Source of the DNA: Apis mellifera
Lineage: Eukaryota > Arthropoda > Insecta > Hymenoptera > Apidae
Reading direction: 5' to 3'
DNA: 64,000 nucleotides
NCBI RefSeq assembly: GCF_003254395.2
Contig: NC_037638.1
Location: 15,733,086-15,797,085 of the forward strand
The notes beneath the pieces were generated by a model that was not told where the DNA came from, ran no database searches, and saw nothing but the letters and a program-made list of their open reading frames with translations. A program made the translations under genes and the position numbers. Each line of letters starts with the position of its first letter. Positions within the stretch are counted from its first letter, which is position 1. Below are positions 36,854-47,507 of the stretch, in pieces.

Positions 36854-39800
36854 ATCTTAAATTAATTCGCTGGCTCACTCACTTTTTTAACTAACGAACG
36901 AGAGGACGAAATTAGAAGACAGATCTTTTCAAATTAACATCCCCGTCGATGTTAAACATCCCCCATTGAAAAATTTGGCGCGCAATCGGGCGCCCGTTTA
37001 ATCTAATAAATTCGTACGGAGAGGGAAGCTCCAGATCGCGGGACTCGAGCTCCTGTATTGCTATACTTGTAAATCACAACCAATGGAGTATTAGTTCGAT
37101 TATAACTAGATGTATATATAATATATATATAATATATTTATGTATATGTTATACGTATCTAGCGTAGTGTTCTCTCTCTCGATCGGGCGACCAGGCCCAA
37201 TTTTTTTTTCTTTTTTCTCTTTTTTTTTCTCTCTCTCTCTCTCTCTCTTTTTTACGCAATAATTCATATTATTGTTATATAATATAATAATCGTCATATC
37301 GGCGTTTCGCGGATCAATTTTGCAATTATTTACTTCTTTTTTTTTGGGGGGTGATAAAAAACAGTTAGCGCGGGAAAAGCCCGCGAATTTCGGACAGAAT
37401 TTCTTGAAAATATCTCGACTCGATTTTTACAAAGAAAAAAAGAAAAGGATACAGACGAGGGATGAACGGAGGAGTGGAAGAAAGAGGGAGGTGGAAAAAT
37501 GGATGAAGTAATTGATTCGTTTGCTCGTCGATCCGCGAAACGGATTCCTCGAAAATCAACCTGCTAATATGGATGTATGTAAGTAAATGTAATGGTTTAA
37601 TGTATAATATATCATGTAGTACAATAATATCTCTACGCACTGCCGAACTTCCCATCCAAGAAATCGATCGAGAGAGGAGTTTAACAACCGTTCAAACGCA
37701 ACTTTCGATAACTTTCAAACTAGAGATTTTTTACACTTTTGTGCTTGAAAGAAAACGTGTAAAAAAAATTCTAGAAAGTAATTGGAACGCATATAAAAAT
37801 ATTCGCGGTAAAGTATTATACAGGGGACGGATTTTAATCTCCTCGACCGAGGAAAGAAGAACATTGTTTGAACATGGAATTAACCGAGGAAAGATGATTA
37901 AATTATAGAATGATATAATGACACAGGGCAAAGAGAAAATTTGGAGGAGGAATAATTGAAAAATTCGCGCCAATCGAATAAATAAATAATATTTAATATT
38001 TCACGAAACGGTATATTTGTTATATCTTTAATTATTGTTCGATATAGTTTTGAAAAGAGTGTAATTATTTCTTCAAACGATCAATTCTTTGATTTAATAT
38101 ATTTCCAAATATCTTATTTCGAATTCTTTAACTTTAATCGAGCACAATAAAGATTTTAATTGAAATGCAATTACTTATCAAATATAAAACAATTATTTTT
38201 AAACTATTATTTAAAATAAATTTCATCCAAATCTGATTCTTCTGAAATTATAATAAATTACAATAATTTATATATTTTTGTAATAGAAAATATCAAAAAT
38301 AAAAGTTTATTAAAATAAATTAAGTTTTTGTATTAAGAATTAGAAATAGATAAGTAAAACAACAACTTATTATCAAGTTTATATTTAGCAATTTATTAAA
38401 AGTAATAATAATAATAACGAACAGAATGATTTTTCATAAATTTTAATATAAAAAAGATTAAAAATTTTTTATGCAAGTGGATGATAAAAAGTTATGCTTA
38501 AAAATTAAGAATAAATGAATGAAATAATAATTTCTTATTGGAAATACATCTAATAAACGCGACAAAGATTGTGTTAATACTTTTTCCCGATATTTAACAA
38601 TTTGTCGAGAAAAGATCTGAAAAACTAATAATTAATTAAATCACAGTACAAAAAATAAATTAAAAAATACGATCAAATTGATTTTCAAGTTTTCAATAAA
38701 TGTTCATCAAACGGGCCGTTTACGTTATCGATAAAATAAACGAAAGAAACATGGGAATCGTTACAAACTGATACGAGAATTAACTAAAACGAACGAAACG
38801 AAATACGGCTGATACGGGCAAGCATCTTTCAAACAACTTTCTAATTGCTTCACGACACGCAATACTAATTTTAGCGGTGTTCGTTCGTGACACGAGGACA
38901 AAGATTCGAGGAATTCGAAAAATAAATATAAAATCCATCAAAGAAAAAAAAAAGAAAGAAAGAAAGAAAGAAAAAAGAAAAAGGAAAGAAAGAAGGAACG
39001 TATATAAATGGAAACTACGCTCATATGGGCGAAATAAAAAAACGCGATATATCAGAACAAAATATTTTTTTCCCCAATTTTTATTTATTTATTTATTCTT
39101 TCTTCTCTTTCCATTTGCCATTTGTTCGCTCCGCATATTTCTTTTGTTCTTCTTCGATGGAAAAAACGAATATGATAGGGAAGTTGCCTCGAAACAAATT
39201 TCGCATGGGATTTTTTTTTTTTCTTTTTTTCTTTTTTTACGATGCGGGTATCACGTATTGATTGCCAGTCGTTTTTAAATGCGAGCGTGTTGAAACACGT
39301 GTTGCTTGAAATATTTTAAATATTCAATTAAAAAGAAAAAAAAAGGAGAGATAGAGCGAAAGAAGAAAAATCGAAAGTGAGATAAAAATGTTTCATAGGT
39401 ATTTTAATTCGATACGGAACAACGTATATAAGATAAAGATAATCTTATCGAAATGATAAGCTGTGTCAAAAAATTGCTCGAAAATAGCTGTTATAGACAA
39501 AGGGATAATCACTCAATGATCATTGGATTTGACGAGATCGGTCTTCGATCGTTTCGAATTCGTATTCAATGCGACGGTAAAAGCAGCAATGGAGAAAATT
39601 TGCGATAACCGATTTCCCTGACCCCCTCGTTTACGAGCTTAATAGAGGAGGAAGGGAGCAGCGACTGTGTAGCTCACGTTTTACGAGCACACTTGGAGAG
39701 AATGCGCGAAGTCCAGCTCTGCCAGAAATCGAGTCTCTGTAATAGTCACTGTCACTGTTAACACAGTTTGCCACTATGAAAAGGGTGGTGTAAAGGAAAG

Positions 39801-42800
39801 AAAGGAGAAGAAGAAAAAAAAAAATAGCACGAGGGAAAAAAAGCTCGCCATTTTTAAAAGGGAATGAAAGAAGGCGGATGATAAAGAAAACAAAGAATGA
39901 GAGAAAGGAAATTTAGAGAAATTTTAGCAACTTTATCTCTAAAAAAAAAAAAGGAAACTCGAGCTCGAAGATCGGCATCGATCGATCCCGATCCAATTTA
40001 AAATTGTTCGAGCGTCGCGTTTCAATATTCTCTCTTGGATAGGAATTCCGTGCCGCGTTTTGGACAGTGCCACGAACAAAGTAATGTTCATTTGTCTAAC
40101 CTATATAATTAAAAATCTTGCGGTGTGTTCGTAGCACGGCTACGAACATGTTTCTCACAACCTTATCACAACCTTATTATTAAAGCGCCCTGTGGTGACG
40201 AGGTCGAGGTGGTTTTTTCTTTTTGTTTGAATAAACCAAACCTTTCGCGCGATCTTCCCTTTCGCACACGAGTTACCACGAGTTACTCCCTACTAATATC
40301 CGTGCTTTTTCTCTCCTGTTTTTTTCCTCTCCTCCTCCACCTTCTCCCCTCCATTACTTTTCCCCTCTTTTTTCTCCCCCCCTTTTTTTTTTTTACGTTT
40401 CTTTATTTGATTTGGCGCGGCACTCGAGGGGACGGCAAACACGCCACCTATTCCCTCGTTAATCGGTAACGACTCGTTTTAATTTAAACTCCTCGCGCTT
40501 CGATCATTCGACGATACGAGACAAATCCGCGCGAATCCGATCATCGACGACATCGTCAGAGGACTCCATTGTCCCCGCTCGCTGTCCTATTAACGAATAA
40601 CCGACTACTCGTTCGCACGCCGTATGTTATTATACACGCACAAATCACATCGCGCTTAATAAACGATGGCAACGATTTCAATCATCTTCGATATGTATCG
40701 AGGGATATTTTTTCTTTTATTTTTTTTATACGTTTTTCTCTTTTTTCTCTTTTTTTTTCTTTTTTTTTCTTTTTCCATTAGAGAGAACGATTTTTCCTCT
40801 CCTTCCCTCAAACGCGATCGCGACGCATCGACGAACGAGCCGATGCACGAGGAGCCAAGGTTTTTGTATTCGGCTCGCGCGTGAACGCGCCCTGTACACG
40901 ATTCGTGTGCGCTTTAAATGTCAATGGGAAGAAGATTGGAGGCGACTTAAACGTAATTTTTTTATACAGAGATACGTGCAGACGATTTTTTTCTCTTTTC
41001 ATTATTTTTTCCTTTCTTTTTTTTGACGCCCTCGTCTGTGGCTTTCGTAATAACAACTTTTTCTCTTGTTCTTTCCCCCCTCGCCCTTTTCTTACGCCTT
41101 CACCTCGCACTCTTTGGATTTCCCTTTTGTTATTCGATATTCACGATTTGCGATTGTTCGTATAAATTAGGGATTAGGTTTAACGTCTAATCGCACATTT
41201 AGGGATATTATCATCGTATCACGCGATGTCTCACGGTCTAAGTTGCTAAGAAGAAAAAAAAAAAAAAAGGGGGGAAAGAAAAGAAAACGGAATTCTTTAG
41301 TTTCCCCTCCTCCGAGTCGATGATCAATGCTCTTTCTCCTGAGAAAGTTTTTCCTCGGGACCGACCGGTCACGCCACGCTTTCCAAGAAAAATCGACCAA
41401 CCACGTTACGCCACGTAACGAGGTCTACTTGTCCATTACACCGTGATCGTGCTCATGGGAGCGCAAGAGGGAATACTCGGTGTAGAAAATCGTCTTGTCC
41501 GTCGATTTGAAATTTTTCAAATCGGTCGATATCCTGTGCATTTTTTATAGAATCTTAAAATAAAAAATTGTGGAAATTATGTCCTGCATTTTTTTTCTCT
41601 TCCGATGGAAAAAAATTTCGAAAGATTTATATTCGCGCTTTTAACAAGATTTAATCGCTCGAATGATCTTTATTTAATTCAGATTATTATATTTTTTTAA
41701 TAGTTAATCATTGATTTGAGCTTCCTTTCTTTGCTTTCATTATATGCTCTGTGTGCACCGATGTTCTTTATCATATTTTTTATTTTTGATCACTTTATAA
41801 ATCATGATATATATATTCTAATTAATTTTAAATAAATAAAATTTTGGAAAATACTTAATTATAAATAAAATTATGATATCATTTAATGACACGAAAAATA
41901 ACATGATAAATAGAAAACTATGCGAATTACTATGCAAAAATCGTAATTAATAATTGAAAAACATCGTGTCACGTTTTCGTAGGATTCCATAAATTTCGAA
42001 AATAACAAAAGAGAAAAAAAACAATCTCGACTCGGTTATGATCGATCGAATCTATCGAGATTTCCAATTGCCAATTCTCTATGTCCATGAATTCGTAAAT
42101 CTGACGGACACTCTGCCCGGAAGGATTCTTTGAAGAATGGAAATATTGCAATCGAGGAAGCAAGCAGCCGACATCAAACAAAAACGTTCTTTTTCACGAG
42201 GACTACTTAACAGAATGATCATCGGCCATCCAGGAGGAGGGTAACTGTCCCCATTGTTCAGCGAATAAAACACCCGCTCGATTTTTTCTCTATTAAAAGA
42301 CCGTCACGTGATGTCGAACGGGTTGTAATCACCCCTTGTGCGCCACCGACATTTAGGTGAAATATACAACGTACACACGTGCTTGTATACCACCTAGAAT
42401 ACGTAAATTCTATATTCTAAAACATCTTAACTGGAGTCTTGGTCGGTTTCGTAGAAAATTCCTATTCGTAAACGTGAATTTCTCTGCTCGGCTTTTTTGA
42501 GATTGGCGACGAGAAGAGTTCTTCTTTTTCCTTTTTTCTCTTTTCCATCTTATGTTTGAATTAGGCTGTTGCAAATGAAATTATCTAATTCTTGATCGAG
42601 CTTTGTAACTTAAATTTTTTTGTACCAATGAGACAGATTCTTTTTTCCTCCTTTATAAGATGTCAAATTAATAATTCCAGTGAATTTTCAGGAAATTTGG
42701 CGCATTTCATACGCAACAACCTAACTTAACCTAACCCCATCCTATCTCTTATGGATAAAAAGAAAGAGGTGGAAGCAAGGGCGAAAGAAATTTAAAAAAG

Positions 42801-43300
42801 GCTCGCCATATTCGATATCGATTCATCAAGAATATTCGAATTCTCGGGAGAGCAATATTTTACAAGGCTCCTTAGGAAATGGAACGACTTCGGATCGACT
42901 CGGCGTCGAAATCGAATTTTTACACGACGCCTCCTCCACTACAACCCTCCCCTCCCCACCGCTCAATTCATTCGAAGGTCTTCGGTTTACGGTCTTGTTC
43001 GAGTCGAGACGACCGAGTAGCGACGATCGAATCCACCGATTTCCATTATTCATGACCGATCGAAGATAGCGGTGAATTTATCGTTCAGCTGAACTCAACG
43101 CGTAACGACGGATGAAATGAGGTATAGGACAATCGAGCAGGGGCGGCGACTTCATTTCCTTAAAATTCCTTATCCGCGCTCCCTCGCTTCCCTAGCAGGA
43201 TTAATGGAACAAGTTTAATGGAACGACTCTTCCGGGAGTGAACATCGTCGTAGCTAAATTAGACTATCGTGTATTCGACCTTTGATCGCTTAATCTTCCA
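29401..43300. other. Intergenic DNA without a supported gene
   Basis: Nearly 14 kb alternating between AT-rich stretches (for example 32.1-32.6, 34.2-35.0, 38.0-38.7 kb) and G+C-richer islands (29.4-30.0, 31.3-31.95, 40.0-41.5 kb) where overlapping ORFs occur on both strands. None has a start, splice sites and content that agree. TC microsatellites lie at 35448-35465 and 37219-37248. It may include distal regulatory DNA or a 3' untranslated region for Tyr1. Confidence 0.6.
40126..40148. other. Perfect 9-bp stem-loop
   Basis: TGTTCGTAG-CACGG-CTACGAACA. Isolated; could be a dimer-binding site or chance. Confidence 0.4.
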
Positions 43301-43608
43301 TCGAACTCTCTCTTTGTTTCTACGAATAATCCATATTTTAGACGCTTCTTCTTCGTTCCGCGAAGAAAATAAACTCTTCGTATTTTTTCACGATCCCCCC
43401 TCTCTTTCCTCCTTCGAAAGAATTTGAATCGGTGCCACTTCCTCGATCATCCTCGAAAAACTCAGCCGAACTCCAATCCTCTTTCCTTCCTCGCCGACCA
43501 ATCCCAAGCGGGGCCGAGTAGTCGTCCCGATGACGATTTCGGCGGCAAATCTTGTTTCCCACAATTTCGCGATAGATGCAATAAACAAGCGTTGCCAACA
43601 ACAAGTGT

Positions 43609-44808
43609 TCAACGAATGCGCAACAACCGTCTGAATGCCCTCCTGTAGTCGAGGTTGAAGATGGTGTAGATGAGCGGGTTGAGGGCGCTGTTCACGTAAC
43701 CGAGCCACGTGATGAAGTAGACCATACGATCGGAGGGGCAACAATCGGGGCAGAACGGGACGATCACGTACATCAGAAAGAATGGCAACCAGCATACGAC
43801 GAACACGCCCATTATCACGCCCAATGTCCTCGCGGCCCGTCTCTCCTTCGACAACGAGATCCTCTGCCTCTCCTCGATGAATTGGTAAACCGTTGTCGTG
43901 GTCGCGGCTGCCCTGCTCCCCGTCGTCCGCCTCGAGGACGTGGTACCGCCACCCCCTATCGTGACCTCGGTCGGCTCGTCGTCGATCAACGACGGCTTGG
44001 CGTGCGACCGAGGGGTCGACCTCTCGTTATGATTCGTCTCCGAGCTGACCGACTCCTCGGCGTCGTCCGCCTCGCGATGCCTCGTCGACTGGACAGCGTT
44101 TATCCTGCTCTGCCTGGCCCGCTCCCTCAACCGTCTCCTCGTGGCCAGATATATCTCGAGGTAGACGAGGCTCATCAACAGCAACGGGATGAAGAAGGAG
44201 CCGAGCGACGAGTAGATGACGTATCCCTGCCTCCTGGTCAATTGGCAGGGTGTGCCCGGTTCCAACTCCTCGGGCCAGTCGTTCCAACCGGCCAGGGGGG
44301 GCGAGCTGATCGCCCCCGACAGGATCCACACCCCGGCTATCGTGGCCAGTACTCTCTTCAGGGTACGTTTCTGGGCGTAATTGATGGGATCGGTGATCGC
44401 CCAGTAACGGTCGAGGGCGATGGCGCACAGATTCAGTATGCTGGCCGTGCAACAGAGCACGTCGCAGGTTAGCCACAATTTGCACAGGTGTATGCCGAAG
44501 ATCCACTTGCCGAGGAGGAGGTAGGCGACGTTGAACGGCATCACGAGGATCGCGACCGCGAGATCGGCGACAGCTAGCGACACGATAAAGAAGTTCTGAA
44601 CGATACGAAGGGGCCTGTACGTGAACACGCTCAGGATCACGAGCGCGTTCCCCAACACCGTCGCGAGAACGAGGAAGCCAAGCGTCAATGAGGCGGCCGC
44701 CGCTTCCCAAACCGGCAAGTTCGAGCCCGTTTCCTCTTCCGGCGGGCCGCAGCCTGTCATCTCGTAGTCCTCGGTCATCGTCCCGCCTGATTCCCCGCTC
44801 GAGTTCAT
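43609..44808 (-). CDS. Tyr1: Tyramine receptor type 1 (octopamine/tyramine GPCR)
   Basis: Class A G-protein-coupled receptor for tyramine (lower affinity for octopamine) in the neuronal membrane; in bees this type lowers cAMP through Gi. A single exon encodes 399 residues. N2 is a glycosylation site near the extracellular end. Seven membrane segments carry the amine-receptor landmarks: D116 in M3 (TCDVLCC), DRYWAI at 133-138, PINYAQKR, CWLPFF in M6 (339-344) and NPLIY in M7 (377-381). Long loop 3 (about 222-322) has Ser/Thr-rich sequence and ends in KERRAARTLG. The tail is very short (DYRRAFRRLLRIR) with no Cys for palmitoylation. Start: ATG 44806-44808; a GTG three codons earlier is not a plausible start. 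Wobble positions are strongly G/C, unlike LETM1, and produce long antisense ORFs that are only shadows. Confidence 0.96.
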   Translation of the reverse strand: MNSSGESGGTMTEDYEMTGCGPPEEETGSNLPVWEAAAASLTLGFLVLATVLGNALVILSVFTYRPLRIVQNFFIVSLAVADLAVAILVMPFNVAYLLLGKWIFGIHLCKLWLTCDVLCCTASILNLCAIALDRYWAITDPINYAQKRTLKRVLATIAGVWILSGAISSPPLAGWNDWPEELEPGTPCQLTRRQGYVIYSSLGSFFIPLLLMSLVYLEIYLATRRRLRERARQSRINAVQSTRHREADDAEESVSSETNHNERSTPRSHAKPSLIDDEPTEVTIGGGGTTSSRRTTGSRAAATTTTVYQFIEERQRISLSKERRAARTLGVIMGVFVVCWLPFFLMYVIVPFCPDCCPSDRMVYFITWLGYVNSALNPLIYTIFNLDYRRAFRRLLRIR

Positions 44809-44827
44809 GTTGTTCACGAGCCCGCTC

Positions 44828-44836
44828 TCTGGAACA
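44828..44836 (-). other. Splice acceptor just 5' of the Tyr1 start
   Basis: On the minus strand ATTGTTCCAG precedes the exon at 44828, 20 bases before the ATG. It implies an intron in the 5' untranslated region and a promoter at higher coordinates. The exon frame is open from the acceptor to the ATG, so an upstream coding exon is formally possible. Confidence 0.5.
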
Positions 44837-44839
44837 ATG

Positions 44840-46550
44840 GGTGCTCGTTAGGGGGGGTGACAACATTCCGTCTGATTAAACGAGATTCGCTTTCTTTCCG
44901 ATCTTAAGTTAATAAAATTCTAGATTTAATATTTTCTAAAAGATATATTTTATCAGAGGAAAATTTCGATAAACATTAGGGAGAAATTAATAATAAATGT
45001 AAAAAAAAATATCAAAGAGACAGATGTATAATAGAATCTATTAATGAACGAAGGATCAGGATGATTTGTGTGTATTGATAATTCTCTTATTTGGAGGAAC
45101 GAGTTAAAAATATACGAGAGAGGATCGATGAGGCAAGGGTTAAGATCGATTGATTCGCGGGCTAGAGGCGTGGTTGCAAGATTACAACGAGGAATCGTTG
45201 CAATCTCTCTTTCATCAATCGAACCGCTTTGCTAAACGTTCAATCTTACTTTTCAAAGTGAGTCGTTCCACTCGTTTGAAAGGCCATATGGAAAATAATG
45301 GGGATGCTGGTTTTAAGTGTCTCTCTCTCTCTCTCTTTATCTCTGTAAATCTCTGGTGCGGAGGTATTTTGCCTTTCACCAGCTCCCTTCCGTCCGCTTA
45401 TTTTTTCCCCTCCTTTTGCCTTTACGATTTTTTCCGCGCGACGGATCAAAGCGTTCCGTACGAAAGGTAATCCTTGATCGGTGACACTAAAATTTCCCAA
45501 ATGCGTAAGCTTTCGCGCGGATAATACTCACATCTATACGACGCCAGCTTTGCGTCATACATACGTGTCGAGTCCAAGTGGGACTACTTTTAAACGCCTT
45601 TTTTTTTTAACTCGACTCGCGTTTTCTCTTCCCCTCCACCACTTCTCTCACGAGGGGGGATGAGAAAGTTTTTCGAGGCAAACTTTTCGGTAACACGGTT
45701 TTTTAACCGTGTTTCTTTCTTCCTTCCCTTCGAGGAAAACGGGAAGAACGTTCGTTAATGGAAAGAATGATCCGAGGAAACGAAAACTGAGGGGGTTAAG
45801 GCGGGATATAACGAGAGACCGCGAAATAACATTGGGAGGGAGGAGAAAAAGTATATTTTCGCTGGAAATTGTTTTTTAACGGGGAAGAGAAAAGCAGGAA
45901 TAATCAAGTTGGGGAGAAAAAGAAAAGATGAAAGAGAATTCGAGCGTTTAAAAAAGGATGGAACGAACGATCGTCTTTTTTAATACACGCGGCTTAATAT
46001 TCCCTCTCTGCGCGACAATTGCGCGCAGAATACGTTACGTCGAGCCAGCAGGTAGTTTTTAACCATCTTATAACAGCGAACAAACAGATTCAATTGAGTA
46101 CAGATCGAGTTACACATCCTTTTTCGATTTGGTAATGTATTATACGATATTCGTGGACACCGGTTGTCATCATTAGAAATTTAAATTAAGCAGGCGGGAC
46201 GATAAGAATTTTTGAATAAAATATTCCTCCTGTATCTACTTTTCCTCCTTCCATTTCTCTGTATATTTTCGCATGGAAAACGTGAATGTATTTTTATGTT
46301 GTGTAACTTTGTGCTTTTTCAAGGGGGATGTAGTTTCTTGAAAAAAAATGCTAAAAGAAATTTAAGATGCCTGAGAGAATATTCTGTATTTAGAACGACG
46401 CTGTACTTAAAGATACCTGATGCGGATATTTTCTATTCTCGTGAAATACTGTATCCAATTTTTTTATTCTAAAATCACACGATTTCTGAGAATGAAAGCA
46501 TATCTCATGCTATGAAACGTGATCGGTTTTCCGTATCCGTTTTCCATCTT
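44840..46550. other. Tyr1 5' intron or flank, no gene seen
   Basis: AT-rich first 300 bases, then G+C-richer DNA with a TC microsatellite (45319-45336) and two perfect stem-loops: AACACGGTT-TTTT-AACCGTGTT (45692-45713) and TCTGCGCG-ACAATTG-CGCGCAGA (46007-46029). No coding region is supported. Confidence 0.5.
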
Positions 46551-47507
46551 CTGAATTTTATAAATTTCATTTCTGAACCATTCGTGATTCTAGATTTTAA
46601 CGAATGTTATCCACGCGATGTTTACATTGGATAAAATCGATTTCCTTGAATTCCTTGAATTCTAAATTTAAATAAAGGAAGATACGAGGAATTCTTCTTA
46701 GATTTTAATAAACGTATATAATTTGCGATAAAACAGAGAAGATGACATTAAGAAAAAGAAATAAAAGATGCGATGGAACAAAGAGTTTCTCCCAATTCAC
46801 AAAATTTTCTAAATACTTCTGAATCATTTTTTTCCTTAAATTTTAACAAATATTTACACAACGCGAGATGAAACGGAGGAAATTTTATCCTCGTATCAAT
46901 TATTCAACAAACATTCTCACCATGCAGCATAAAACAAAAATCGTAAAAGTCGATTCCCTTTGATTTCATGCTCACCTCTGAATTTTCCAAATTTCATCAT
47001 ATCGATTATCTCCGAATTTTAACAAGCATTCGCACTATGCGCGATGAAACAAAGGACAAACTCATTCACGATTCACTCTTTTCATCTGAATTTTCCAAAT
47101 TTCATCCCCGAAATCATCCGTCCCTTATATATTTCAACATCCATTCTTTCCACATTCTTTCCATGAAACAGAGAATACGTAAAAATCAATTCCCTTTTAA
47201 TTCCATATTTCTCTGAATTTTCTTTTTTTTTTAAATCTAAGACACGAAAAAAAAAAAGAACAAATCTCCTCCTCTTCAAATTCACCAAATTTCATTCACT
47301 ACTGAATCGTCTCTATTTATTCCAACAATCCTCCTCGCATCGTGAGACAAAGAATGGCCAAAGTCGATTCTCTTCGATCTCGTATCTCTCTGCGAATTTC
47401 TTCTCCCAACTCTCATCTCCAAGATTTTTAACAAACATCTACACGATGAAACACACAGAGGGGGGGGGGGGGGAGGCAAAGTCGATTCCCTTCGATTTCA
47501 TGTCCCA
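46551..47507. repeat. Degenerate tandem repeat array, about eight units of roughly 110-180 bp
   Basis: Three blocks recur in order on the plus strand. Block 1 is CTGAATTTTCCAAATTTCAT (46551, 46979, 47086, weaker near 47212 and 47276). Block 2 is TTTTAACAA.CATT followed by a GCGCGATGAAACA-like string (46596, 46703, 46840, 46904, 47017, 47128, 47317, 47428). Block 3 is AAAGTCGATTCCCTT(C/T)GATTT (46639, 46948, 47180, 47359, 47478). Units differ in length and are partly truncated. A run of 14 G at 47460-47473 interrupts the last unit. No ORF crosses it. Confidence 0.75.

Noticed and set aside
38877..39278. 133-codon ORF rich in Lys then Phe
   Set aside because: Product of A and T homopolymers; non-ATG start.
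43882..44866. Long ORFs of 196 (plus) and 279 (minus, other frame) codons over Tyr1
   Set aside because: They are shadows of the G/C-rich Tyr1 coding frame; translations are Arg/Pro/Gly-rich and lack domains.
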